Assembly (NCBI GenBank): GCA_022800315.1
Contig: JAAWQC010000005.1
Location: 1-64,000 of the forward strand
Reading direction: 5' to 3'
Length of the DNA: 64,000 nt
Origin: Clostridiales bacterium
GTDB taxonomy: Bacteria; Bacillota; Clostridia; Oscillospirales; Acutalibacteraceae
In this document: positions 30,103 through 38,991 of the stretch, in pieces
Layout: every line of letters starts with the position of its first letter
Numbering within the stretch: position 1 is the stretch's first letter
The notes under the pieces: model-generated
The model's input: the letters and a program-made list of their open reading frames with translations, nothing else
Told to the model about the DNA's origin: nothing
Database searches by the model: none
Made by a program: the position numbers and the translations under genes

Positions 30103-31266
30103 ATGGACGAACTGCAAACCTGTATGCGGGAGATTTTGGAAGAGAAACCGCTGCGTCTGATTCTCAGCAAACCAAAAGACAAATCTGCCGAATGTAAAAA
30201 AATCGTGGTCAGACGGCTGAAAAACGGCTATCAGGCGGAGAAGTTCATCGGCAAACAGGTTTTTCATGAGAATATGGAAGCGGAGGCTCTGGCGGCTTAT
30301 ATCGGCCGTCTCCTGCCGCAGGAATTCCGCCAGCTAAACGCGTTCGCGCAGGAGGGGGAGTTCTCTGTTTCCTTCACCAAAAAGGGGGAGCCGAAGTTTT
30401 CCCGCGTCAAAGGGAAAACTGCCGCCCCGGTACAGGAGGAACACAACCGGGAAAAGCGTTACCTGATCAAAGAGGGACAGGTGATCGAACCGCTGGTGGA
30501 TATGGGCGTCTTTACGGCGGACGGCCGGGTGGCTGCCTCCATGCAGGATAAGTATCGGCAGATCAACCGTTTCATCGAGGTGGTGGACGACGTGATATCC
30601 AAACAGGCGATCACCGCGCTGAAGGTCATCGACTTCGGCTGCGGCAAGGGATATTTGACCTTTCTGCTGTACTATTATCTGGTGGAGATCCGCCATATCG
30701 ACGTGACCATGGTGGGGGTGGACCTGAAGAAGGAGGTGATGGAAAACTGCCAGGCGGCGGCCGACCGGTACGGATATCGCGGGCTTCGTTTCGCCTGCGG
30801 GGATATCCGCACCTATGAACCGGGATTCCGTCCCGACATGGTGGTTTCCCTGCACGCCTGCGATACGGCCACCGACTACGTGCTGTATCATGCAGTCCGG
30901 TGGAAGGCGAAGATGATTTTCTCCATGCCCTGCTGCCAGCACGAGCTGAACGGCCAGATGGAAAGTGAAAGCTTGCCCATTCTGACCCGCTACGGCCTGC
31001 TGAAAGAGAATGCCGCCGCCCTGTTTACCGACGCGCTGCGGGGCAACCTGCTCATCCGCAGCGGGTATAAGGTACAGATGCTGGACATCGTCAATCCGCT
31101 GAACACGCCGAAAAACCGGCTGATCCGCGGGGTGCGCGGCTCGGTGTCCGCCGCCGCCCGCCAAAAGGCGGAGGAAGAGGTCCTCGGACTGATGAAAGAT
31201 TTTCACCTGACCCCGACCCTGTATACCCTTCTTGAAAAACAGGAGGAAGAGGCCGGGGTCGAATAA
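30103..31266 (+). CDS. Class I SAM-dependent methyltransferase
   Basis: 387 residues. Motif I is VIDFGCGKGYLTF (about residue 178), the acidic end of strand 2 is MVGVDLKKEV, and motif IV lies near MVVSLHACDTATD. SMPCCQHEL follows in the position expected for the methyltransferase-31 (PF13679) group, often linked to RNA modification. The first 150 residues are a separate, unrecognised domain. The substrate is unknown. It ends 116 bases upstream of a broken kinase gene. Confidence 0.8.
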   Translation: MDELQTCMREILEEKPLRLILSKPKDKSAECKKIVVRRLKNGYQAEKFIGKQVFHENMEAEALAAYIGRLLPQEFRQLNAFAQEGEFSVSFTKKGEPKFSRVKGKTAAPVQEEHNREKRYLIKEGQVIEPLVDMGVFTADGRVAASMQDKYRQINRFIEVVDDVISKQAITALKVIDFGCGKGYLTFLLYYYLVEIRHIDVTMVGVDLKKEVMENCQAAADRYGYRGLRFACGDIRTYEPGFRPDMVVSLHACDTATDYVLYHAVRWKAKMIFSMPCCQHELNGQMESESLPILTRYGLLKENAAALFTDALRGNLLIRSGYKVQMLDIVNPLNTPKNRLIRGVRGSVSAAARQKAEEEVLGLMKDFHLTPTLYTLLEKQEEEAGVE

Positions 31267-31382
31267 GTGGGCTCGGGGCGGCGGCGTCTCTATCCGGCGG
31301 CGGATCAGATGCGGTACGAGGTAAAACGAACCGAACGGGACAGTTACGGCGCTGTCCGCCGGGAACAAGGGAGAAGAACGAG

Positions 31383-33114
31383 ATGGATGAGATCAAAGCG
31401 GCCGGTCGGAACAAGGGGGGACTATCACGTCGCGCCTTATCCCCGCTCTGCTGATGGTGACCTTTGTGCTGCTGAGCTTCGTCTCCTTTATTTCCCTGTC
31501 CAGCCTGCAGGGTAATGCGCGTATCATCAACTATACCGGTATCGTGCGGGGGGCCACCCAGCGGCTGGTCAAGCAGGAGCTGGAGTATGAGCCCAATGAC
31601 CGGCTGATCGTACGGCTGGACGGCATCCTGTCGGAGCTTCAGACCGGGCGGGGCGGCAACGGTCTGACCCTGATGGAGGACGACGCCTACCAGTCCCTGC
31701 TGACCCGGATGCAGAGCGACTGGCGGGAGCTCAAGGCGAAAATCCTCGCCGTGAGGAACGGGGTGGATCAGCGGTCGCTCTACCAGAAAAGTGAAGAGTA
31801 TTTCGAGCTGGCGGACGACACAGTGTCCGCGGCGGAGGTATACGCGGAAAACAGTGTCCGCCATACGCGGCTGTGGCTGGTGGGGCTGATCGTGCTGTTC
31901 CTGGGTCTCGTCGCGCTGTTCCTCCTCTATAACAAACGCCAGAAGCGGCTGAGCGTCCAACTGGAGCTGGCGGAGAACGCCAGCCGCGAGAAAAGCGGCT
32001 TCCTCTCCAAAATGTCCCACGAAATCCGCACACCCATGAACGGCATCATGGGGATGACGGCGATTGCCAAGCTGTCGCTGGACGACCGGGACAAACTGGT
32101 GGACTGTCTGGACAAAATCGATCTGTCCTCCCGTTACCTGCTGTCTCTGATCAACGACGTGCTGGATATGTCCCGCATTGAAAACGGCCGTATGGAGCTG
32201 CAGTACAAGGAATTCGACCTGACGGCGATGCTCGACGGCATCCGGGCCATGCTGACCCTGCGGGCACAGGAAAAACACATCGGTTTTGAGGTGCGGGCGG
32301 ACGGTCTGGATATCCGCCGGGTGATGGGGGACGAGCTGCGGCTCAATCAGATTCTGATCAATCTGCTGACCAACGCAATCAAATTCACACCGGAAAACGG
32401 CCGGGTCGTGTTGGAGGTCAGCCAGACGGTAACCAACAATGAAGAAATTCAGCTGGAATGCCAGGTTTTGGATACCGGGGTGGGTATGTCTGAGGACTTC
32501 ATGCAGCGTATGTCTGAGCCGTTCGAACAGGAGATACGGACCGATACGCAGTCGTATATCGGTACGGGCCTGGGGCTCGCCATCAGTTATCATTTGATCA
32601 AGCTGATGAACGGGCAGATGACGGTGGACAGCCGCCTGGGCGAAGGGACCCGCTTTCTGGTCAGCCTGCCGTTGAAATACCCGACGGTGCAGGATCGGAG
32701 GGAAGCGGATACGGACGGGAAGGCCCCCCGCGGCTGCCTATGATTTTACCGGTGTCCCGATACTGATTGCGGAGGATAACGAGATCAACGCGGAAATCAC
32801 CACCGCACTACTGGAACATACCGGCGCCGTCCTCACCCATGTGTGGAACGGCAAAGAGGCGGTGGAGGCCTATACCGCCGCCGATTCCGGGGCGTATCGG
32901 CTGACATTGATGGATATGCAGATGCCTGTAATGAACGGTATGGAGGCGGCGCAGGCGATCCGCTCCAGCGGACGGCCCGATGCGAAACGGATACCCGATG
33001 GCCGACGCCTTCCTCAGCGACTGCGACAGAGCGATGCAGAGCGGGATGAACGGCTATCTTTCGAAACCCATCGAGATGGAGCAGCTCTGTCAATCAGTCG
33101 GCGCTTATTTGTGA
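31383..33114 (+). pseudogene. Broken hybrid histidine kinase
   Basis: Encodes, in pieces, a membrane hybrid sensor kinase. The longest open piece (31454-32743) carries two membrane segments around an extracytoplasmic sensor, the H box KMSHEIRTPMNGIMGM, the N box LINLLTNAIKFTP and the G boxes DTGVGMS and GTGLGLA. Three reading-frame breaks are visible. The ATG at 31383 (with GGAGAAG-type upstream sequence) enters the kinase frame only if the G6 run at 31415-31420 had one more G. The receiver domain from about 32739 (LIAEDNEINAE, LMDMQMPVMNG) is joined only if the C6 run at 32724-32729 had one less C. Inside the receiver, after KRIP, about 11 bases are missing and the end (MADAFLSDCDRAMQ to GAYL, 32998-33114) is in a third frame. 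The deletion makes sequencing error an insufficient explanation. Confidence 0.85.
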
Positions 33115-33146
33115 TACCGGCAGCGATGACTTAACGGATGCATATG

Positions 33147-33181
33147 AAAGGCGGAGACCATTCATTATGGTCTCCGCCTTT
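33147..33181 (+). terminator. Terminator after the kinase pseudogene
   Basis: A 14-bp perfect stem (33147-33160 with 33168-33181), a 7-base loop and a T-rich flank. Confidence 0.85.
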
Positions 33182-33251
33182 GTTTATTACGATTTCAGCA
33201 GGACCGAATCGGTGAAATAAAGCGGCGGAGCAGCACGGATGATTGCTGCCA

Positions 33252-33286
33252 AAGAAGAACAGGCCAATTAGGGGCCTGTTCTTCTT
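33252..33286 (+). terminator. Second terminator-like hairpin
   Basis: A 14-bp perfect stem (33252-33265 with 33273-33286) with a 7-base loop, ending in a TTCTT tail. Together with the previous hairpin it insulates the biosynthetic island from upstream transcription. Confidence 0.75.
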
Positions 33287-33467
33287 GTATATTTATCTTG
33301 CTACAAGGCAGGTTGATTATGGATAGTTCTGCTTATCCGCTCATCGTTTATTACGATATATTCTAATATCCTGCCTGTTATATTTCGGAAGCCTGCAACG
33401 ATAACCACATAATTGTACTAAAAAGATAGTATTATCGCCCAAAAAACAAAAAATATATGGAATATTG

Positions 33468-33496
33468 TTGATTATTATCAAGCTATATGTTATCAT
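33468..33496 (+). promoter_or_regulatory. Likely promoter of the biosynthetic operon
   Basis: TTGATT at 33468-33473, a 17-base spacer and TATCAT at 33491-33496. Expected start near 33503, just ahead of the tandem repeat, leaving a leader of about 145 bases to the first gene. Confidence 0.7.
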
Positions 33497-33508
33497 AAAA
33501 TAGTAATA

Positions 33509-33554
33509 AATGTAATTTAAAGATTAACGTTAATGTAATTTAAAGATTAACGTT
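33509..33554 (+). repeat. Perfect 23-bp tandem repeat, candidate operator
   Basis: Two identical adjacent copies, 33509-33531 and 33532-33554. The junction creates the 12-bp palindrome ATTAACGTTAAT at 33523-33534. Located right after the predicted transcription start, it is well placed for a repressor or a dimer-binding regulator. No candidate regulator is encoded within the island. Confidence 0.75.
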
Positions 33555-33649
33555 GTCGTTTTGAGTCGTGATACTAATTAAGAAACCATTTTATGGGTAT
33601 GATTTGTGAATTGACCAAGGCAATTATTATATTAAGGAGCTGATATTGC

Positions 33650-34789
33650 ATGGATTTTACTTTATCAAAGGAGCAAAAGGAGATTCGGCAGGAGACCATA
33701 CGATTTGCACGGGAACATCTCAATCAAGATGAAGACCGTGACCAATTTTCATATGACTTATGGCAAGAAGCGGCGGATTTCGGACTTTACGGGCTGACGA
33801 TACCGGAGGAGTTCGGCGGGATGGAGGAAAGCTATTTAACAGCTGCCGTTGTCACCGAAGCCTTAGGATATGCCTGCAATAACAACGGATTTGTTTTTGC
33901 CGTGAACAATCACGTATGGGTTGGACTCAACTTGATCCATTTATATGGTTCCACGTATTTGAAAAATAAATACTTACAGCGGATGATCCAGGGTAACCCG
34001 ATTGGGGCCATTGCTATTACGGAAGCGGACGCGGGTTCAGATGCAGTGGCTATGCGGACATCAGCCGAAAAAACCGAGGATGGTTTTGTACTGAACGGCA
34101 GTAAAATGTTTATATCCAATGGGAGCATTGCCGGTGTTTTTATTGTTTTTGCAAAGACGGTAGGTGAAAAGGGCCATGAAATAACTGCTTTTGTAGTGGA
34201 TAAGGACACACCGGGAGTTTATGTGGGAAAAGATATCGAAAAAATGGGACTCAATAGCTGTCCCATGGCGGAAATAACCTTTCAAAACTGCCGTATTGGT
34301 CAGGAGAGCATATTGGGTAAAATGGGTGCTGGCAATTCGATTATGCAAAGTGCTTTGGAATGGGAACGATGTTATGAATTTGCCTGCCATATCGGCGCTA
34401 TGGAACGAATCATGGAGCGGTGTATTAATTATGTGAATCAACGAAAACAATTCGGTCAGCCAATATCCAGTTATCAAGGCGTTACACATAAAATAGCCGA
34501 TATGAAAGCCGCCATAGAACTTTCTCGGTTGCTGCTATATAAGATTGCCTGGATGAAGGACCAGCATCGTGCGGCTTATCTGGAAACGTCCATATTCAAG
34601 CTGACTGTAAGCGAAGCTTATATTCGTACTTGTCGGGATGCTATGCAAATTTTTGGCGCTTACGGTTACACAAAAGAATATGGCTTAGAGAATGAAATGC
34701 GGGATGCGTTGGCTTGCAGTATCTATTCGGGGACATCGGAAATGCAGCGTAATACCATATTCCGAATGTCTCTTCTGGACGTCATATAA
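33650..34789 (+). CDS. Acyl-CoA dehydrogenase family flavoprotein (FkbI-like role)
   Basis: 379 residues, full ACAD fold: FAD/acyl contacts in AITEADAGSD and FISNGS, and the C-terminal helical domain with RKQFGQPISSYQ. The common catalytic Glu of the IYEGT motif is Ser360 here (IYSGTSEMQR). A Glu at 239 (ALEWERCY) falls where isovaleryl-CoA-type dehydrogenases keep their base, so activity is probably retained by the alternative placement. First gene of the cluster, next to an ETF pair. With the FkbH-like protein, the 3-hydroxyacyl dehydrogenase and the free ACP it fits the last oxidation to hydroxymalonyl-ACP; desaturating the starter chain is the alternative. AAGGAG precedes ATG 33650. Confidence 0.9.
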   Translation: MDFTLSKEQKEIRQETIRFAREHLNQDEDRDQFSYDLWQEAADFGLYGLTIPEEFGGMEESYLTAAVVTEALGYACNNNGFVFAVNNHVWVGLNLIHLYGSTYLKNKYLQRMIQGNPIGAIAITEADAGSDAVAMRTSAEKTEDGFVLNGSKMFISNGSIAGVFIVFAKTVGEKGHEITAFVVDKDTPGVYVGKDIEKMGLNSCPMAEITFQNCRIGQESILGKMGAGNSIMQSALEWERCYEFACHIGAMERIMERCINYVNQRKQFGQPISSYQGVTHKIADMKAAIELSRLLLYKIAWMKDQHRAAYLETSIFKLTVSEAYIRTCRDAMQIFGAYGYTKEYGLENEMRDALACSIYSGTSEMQRNTIFRMSLLDVI

Positions 34790-34830
34790 TATGCGCCTGA
34801 TCGGCAGCGGAATAAGGAGGGTTTTCACCA

Positions 34831-35589
34831 TTGAAAATCGTCGTTTGCGTAAAGGCTGTGCCAAGCTGTTTGGCAGAGCCGGGGTTACCCGACGCACAGG
34901 TGCTGGCGCTGAACCCCTATGATACTTTTGCACTAAAAAAACTTGTTGAGAGAATACGTCCTCATGAAGATACGATAACGTGTCTGTGTATGGGGCCTCC
35001 ACACGCCCGAGCGGCTTTAGAACGTTGCCTTGCCTTGGGTGCCGCCGAAGCTATTTTATTGAGTGACAGCCGTTTTTCTGGTTCTGACACGTTTGCCACC
35101 GCTATTGTCTTGTCCGCGGCGCTGCAACGTATAGATTTCGACGTGGTTGTATGTGGTCACGAGGCGGTAGATGGTGAAACGGGTCAAGTCCCTTATGAAA
35201 CTGCCGTACGGCTTGGACTTACCTGCATAGGAGAGGTCATTGATTTTCAGTTTAGCGGACACACCATATTGATAGATCGGCAAGAGCGAAACATAGTCAA
35301 TACCATACAGGCACATCCCCCCTTCATGATATGTTGCCGCGAACTCTGCTTGCAGACAAATGTAAGTCTTATGGCGCGTAAACGGGCCAAAGGAAAGGAG
35401 ATTCCCGTTTGGAATGCCGATCACCTTTCTATGGATTTATCCCTATGCGGTCAGGAGGGTTCCCGTACAAAAGTGATACGGTCAACACAAAAAAGCATCA
35501 CGCGTGTAAAAGAACCTCAATATTTTCAGGAGTCTCCTGAAAAGGCGGCTGAATTCCTGCTAAATCAATGCAGAGAGCATGTGAAATAA
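34831..35589 (+). CDS. etfB: Electron transfer flavoprotein beta subunit
   Basis: 252 residues. MKIVVCVKAVPS at the start, NPYDTFALKKLVE and the nucleotide-binding GHEAVDGETGQVPYE are typical of EtfB/FixA. TTG start at 34831 follows AAGGAGG. It would take electrons from the adjacent acyl-CoA dehydrogenase. It is immediately followed by etfA. Confidence 0.92.
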   Translation: MKIVVCVKAVPSCLAEPGLPDAQVLALNPYDTFALKKLVERIRPHEDTITCLCMGPPHARAALERCLALGAAEAILLSDSRFSGSDTFATAIVLSAALQRIDFDVVVCGHEAVDGETGQVPYETAVRLGLTCIGEVIDFQFSGHTILIDRQERNIVNTIQAHPPFMICCRELCLQTNVSLMARKRAKGKEIPVWNADHLSMDLSLCGQEGSRTKVIRSTQKSITRVKEPQYFQESPEKAAEFLLNQCREHVK

Positions 35590-35604
35590 ATGAAAGGCGT
35601 TGTT

Positions 35605-36603
35605 ATGGAGCAAAAACAGGTAATTATGGTGGTCTGCGATTCTGACAACCGTCATCAGAACAGCGTTGACTTTGAGATGCTGGGCAAAGGCCGTGAACTG
35701 GCCAAAGCAAGGGGTTCCACTGTGGTGGCTTTAGCCGTTGGTAAAGATCCGCTTGCATATTGTGACGATTTGTCCCGGTATGGCGCCCAAAGGATTTTAT
35801 ATCAGCAAACAAAGGATTTCCTTACTTACCAATCGCTTTCTAATGCGGTGGAAACCGCTTTGAAAAAATATCCGGCAGAGTTGGTTTTGTTTGCGGGAAC
35901 TCCCTTGTGCAAAGCAGCGGCGGCCACCGTTTCCGCGAGAAGGGAAGCCGGTCTTACCGCCGATTGCATCGATATTCGGGTAAGTGATGAGTGGCAATAT
36001 GTATTCTATCGGGCTGCTATGAGTTCCTCTGTTGTCGCACAAATCGTCTGTATACAGACTACCCTTCGTATCTGTACGGTTAAACCAAATGTTTTTCGTC
36101 CATGTATACGTCTCTATTCGGAGAAAACCGTGCCATATGAATCGCTGCCGCTTGAAGACGCCTCTTATTTTTCTCCGCTGACACGTGTTGTTTCCAGCCG
36201 TCCGTTTGAAGCCGAAGAGGAAAACGGTCTTGTTAACGCTAGAGTTGTTTTTGCGGTTGGCCGTGGTGTCGAAAAAGAGGATTTAAAAACCGTATCGTTG
36301 ATTGCGAAACAATCGGGAGCAGAAATAGGAGGTACCCGCATTTTGGTGGAAGATGGCCTGCTGCCCAAAACCAGACAAATCGGGCAGTCCGGTCTTACTG
36401 TCGCGCCACAGCTGTATATCGCGTTGGGTATATCTGGTGCCAGTCAACACATCGTTGGTATGCAGAACGCCTGCAAAGTAATCGCTGTGAACCGAGACCC
36501 CAACGCCCCCATATTTCAATATGCTGATTATGCAATAGTGGAAGATACCCATGAAATTATTGAGAATATGGCGCTGCAAATGAAAGGAAGGGACCAATCA
36601 TGA
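35605..36603 (+). CDS. etfA: Electron transfer flavoprotein alpha subunit
   Basis: About 332 residues. The C-terminal FAD domain shows GGTRILVEDG, RQIGQSGLTVAPQLYIA and GISGASQHIVGMQNA, the normal EtfA signatures. ATG 35605 is preferred because AAAGG lies seven bases upstream; ATG 35590, directly after the etfB stop, is the alternative. The stop overlaps the next start (ATGA). A dedicated ETF in such a cluster is unusual. Confidence 0.92.
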   Translation: MEQKQVIMVVCDSDNRHQNSVDFEMLGKGRELAKARGSTVVALAVGKDPLAYCDDLSRYGAQRILYQQTKDFLTYQSLSNAVETALKKYPAELVLFAGTPLCKAAAATVSARREAGLTADCIDIRVSDEWQYVFYRAAMSSSVVAQIVCIQTTLRICTVKPNVFRPCIRLYSEKTVPYESLPLEDASYFSPLTRVVSSRPFEAEEENGLVNARVVFAVGRGVEKEDLKTVSLIAKQSGAEIGGTRILVEDGLLPKTRQIGQSGLTVAPQLYIALGISGASQHIVGMQNACKVIAVNRDPNAPIFQYADYAIVEDTHEIIENMALQMKGRDQS

Positions 36604-37448
36604 ATATTGGAATTATAGGGGCAGGGACTATGGGCTGCGGGGTAGCTCAGGTTGCTGCGGAAAAAGGTCACAGCGTCCTGTTGGTCGACATTTCGGACAA
36701 GGCACTGATAAATGCAAAAAAGGAGATATTCAATATTTGCCGGATGCGTTGTTTTCAAGTGAGTAAGGAGTCCTTTATAGCGCCGGAAACCGTAATGTCC
36801 AGAATATCATTTGATCAGGATATGGCGAATTTACAAAATGTGGACTATATCGTAGAAAATGTGGTGGAAAAAGTTGAAGTAAAAGAAGAAGTATATCGGC
36901 AGGCCGATCGTATTTGTGGGAGTCACGTTATTTTTGCCGCCAATACCTCCTGTATATCTATTACTAAACTGGCATCCTTCACTCGACGGCAAGAGAAGGT
37001 AATCGGCATTCATTTTATGAATCCGGTGCCTATGATTGCATCAGCGGAGGTCATCAAGGGGTATCACACATCGGCCGACACCATTAAGGAAACGATGGAT
37101 TTCCTTGATGGCCTAGGAAAAACAGGAATTCTTATTAACGATTCCCCAGGCTTTGTATCCAATCGAATTTCTCACTTAATGATGAATGAGGCCGCTTTTC
37201 TCGTTCAGGAAGGATGCGCGTCCCCTAGTGATATTGATGCCATCTTCCGTGATTGTTACGGGCATAAAATGGGACCGTTGGAAACGGCTGATTTAATTGG
37301 TTTGGATACGGTAAAAGATTCCCTGGAAGTTTTATATGCCAGTTATCATGACGCAAAATTTCGTTGCTGCCCCTTGCTGACCAAAATGGTCGATGCCGGT
37401 TTGTTGGGGCGTAAATCCGGCGAAGGTTTTTATAAATATGAGTATTAA
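36600..37448 (+). CDS. 3-hydroxyacyl-CoA dehydrogenase family (FkbK-like role)
   Basis: 282 residues, the length of 3-hydroxybutyryl-CoA dehydrogenase. The NAD site is GIIGAGTMGCGVAQ, the catalytic His lies in IGIHFMNPVPM, and NDSPGFVSNRI leads into the C-terminal dimerisation domain. In zwittermicin- and FK520-type clusters a homologue oxidises glyceryl-ACP to the aldehyde-level intermediate, and I infer that role here from the company of FkbH, ACAD and ACP. Translationally coupled to etfA. Confidence 0.92.
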   Translation: MNIGIIGAGTMGCGVAQVAAEKGHSVLLVDISDKALINAKKEIFNICRMRCFQVSKESFIAPETVMSRISFDQDMANLQNVDYIVENVVEKVEVKEEVYRQADRICGSHVIFAANTSCISITKLASFTRRQEKVIGIHFMNPVPMIASAEVIKGYHTSADTIKETMDFLDGLGKTGILINDSPGFVSNRISHLMMNEAAFLVQEGCASPSDIDAIFRDCYGHKMGPLETADLIGLDTVKDSLEVLYASYHDAKFRCCPLLTKMVDAGLLGRKSGEGFYKYEY

Positions 37449-37461
37449 TGAGGAGGAATTC

Positions 37462-37713
37462 ATGATGAAAACAGAGGAAATTCGTTCCAAGGTTCAGGCT
37501 TTTCTCGAGAAGTGTTCCAAACAAACCGATATTGACCCCAACCAGGATATCTTTACCATGGGATTTGCCAATTCGCTTTTCGCCATGCAGATGGTCATGT
37601 TTATTGAAAAGGAATTTGATATTTCGATTGACAATCAGGATTTAGGCAGCGATGCGTTACGTACTGTTAACGGGATCTGTCAGTATATAACCGACAAAAC
37701 TCAAATGGAGTAA
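37462..37713 (+). CDS. Free-standing acyl carrier protein (FkbJ-like role)
   Basis: 83 residues. The phosphopantetheine Ser is Ser38 in GFANSLFAMQMV, with Asn in place of the usual Asp of DSL. The remaining helices (VMFIEKEFDISID) are ordinary. GAGGAGG lies upstream of ATG 37462; a second Met follows directly. Likely carrier for the glycerate-derived extender made by the FkbH-like protein, though a role as a general ACP is possible. Confidence 0.9.
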   Translation: MMKTEEIRSKVQAFLEKCSKQTDIDPNQDIFTMGFANSLFAMQMVMFIEKEFDISIDNQDLGSDALRTVNGICQYITDKTQME

Positions 37714-37725
37714 AGGAAGAGAAAC

Positions 37726-38979
37726 ATGGTTAAATTCACCTTTTTATTTTCTGGTCAGGGATCGCAATACATACAGATGGGCCGATATTTCTATGATAAT
37801 TTTCTCATAAGTAAACAGACCTATGATGAGGCATCCGAAGCGGCAGGATTCGACATAGCGCGTCTGTGCATGGAGGGGACGATTGGAGAAATCAATCAGT
37901 TTACTCATATGCAGTTGGCGGTTGCCGTAACCGGCGTAGCAATTTTTCGTGCTTATATGGAAACGTACGGAATCAGCCCTCAGTTTATGGCGGGACACAG
38001 CATGGGGGAATATGCGGCGCTGGTATGTGCCGGGGCGATCGAATTATCCGATATGGTTCGTATCCTTCTCAAACGAGGCGAATTGGTCATGCGTTTGCAG
38101 AAGGGCCGTGACGGCCGTATGACGATTGTGGATCAAATAGAAGAAGATGAACTTCGTAAAACATTGGTGGAATGCCAGGCGAACGACCAGGTTTTTATCT
38201 CCTGTTTCAATTCATACCATCAGTTCGCACTCAGCGGAACAGATGAGGCGCTGGACAGGGTGGAGAAGTGTTTGGTAGAGAAGAATGCTTTGATATCCCC
38301 CTTGTTGTACAGCCCGCCGATGCACTCACCGCTTATGTCTGAAATTACCGGTGAATTCCGGCAGTTTTTAAATACGATTACTTATTATCCTTTCCGAGTG
38401 CCGCTCTTATCGAATGTTACCGGCATGCCTTTCTCCGATACCAAACAATTACCCGACATTCTTACCCAACATCTGACGCATCCGGTTCAATGGGTTCGAT
38501 CCATGAATCAGCTTGAGCGGTACGGTATTTCAGCGGTTATTGAAATGAGCGCTATGCGTGTGGTTTCCGCCTTTATGGAAGGCGACCACCCTGCCGTGAA
38601 GTGTTATTGTTACGGCGTAGTGAAGGATCGCCAGGAGCTTGACAGCCTTTTCCAGTCGGACGCAAATTATAGAAAAGACAAACCAAACTTTTGGGGCAGA
38701 TGTCTTTGCCTGCTGGCCTCTACCGAAAACAAAAATTCCAATTCGAAGGAATATAAACGGGTTACCGATATATATAAAGATATTAAAAAACGTTACATCG
38801 CCTCTGCCGACAGCCAATTTGGAACGGGACGTGAACAATACGCAAATGGTCTGGAATTGACCTTGGAAGCGTTAAAAATTAAACATCTGGAGTCTGCAGA
38901 GATAAAAAACATAGTGAAAATGCTATTAGACGAAACCAATTGTATGTATCTGCTGAAAGATGTCTATCGACAGCTTTGA
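37726..38979 (+). CDS. Trans-acting acyltransferase
   Basis: 417 residues. The malonyl-CoA:ACP transacylase fold starts FLFSGQGSQYIQMG. The nucleophile is Ser92 in GHSMGEYAA, the carboxylate-binding Arg lies in KRGELVM, and the catalytic His in PPMHSPLM. About 100 extra residues follow the AT core with no known domain. Because the large synthase has no AT domain, this protein must load it. By analogy with ZmaF it could take hydroxymalonyl from the free ACP instead of, or as well as, malonyl-CoA. Confidence 0.92.
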   Translation: MVKFTFLFSGQGSQYIQMGRYFYDNFLISKQTYDEASEAAGFDIARLCMEGTIGEINQFTHMQLAVAVTGVAIFRAYMETYGISPQFMAGHSMGEYAALVCAGAIELSDMVRILLKRGELVMRLQKGRDGRMTIVDQIEEDELRKTLVECQANDQVFISCFNSYHQFALSGTDEALDRVEKCLVEKNALISPLLYSPPMHSPLMSEITGEFRQFLNTITYYPFRVPLLSNVTGMPFSDTKQLPDILTQHLTHPVQWVRSMNQLERYGISAVIEMSAMRVVSAFMEGDHPAVKCYCYGVVKDRQELDSLFQSDANYRKDKPNFWGRCLCLLASTENKNSNSKEYKRVTDIYKDIKKRYIASADSQFGTGREQYANGLELTLEALKIKHLESAEIKNIVKMLLDETNCMYLLKDVYRQL

Positions 38980-38991
38980 GGGAGGGATACC

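Larger units (their letters stand above)
33287..33649. other. AT-rich control region of the biosynthetic island
   Basis: 363 bases without a gene. The base composition drops sharply to AT-rich here. It contains the promoter at 33468 and the tandem repeat at 33509, and no other feature that I recognise. Confidence 0.7.
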
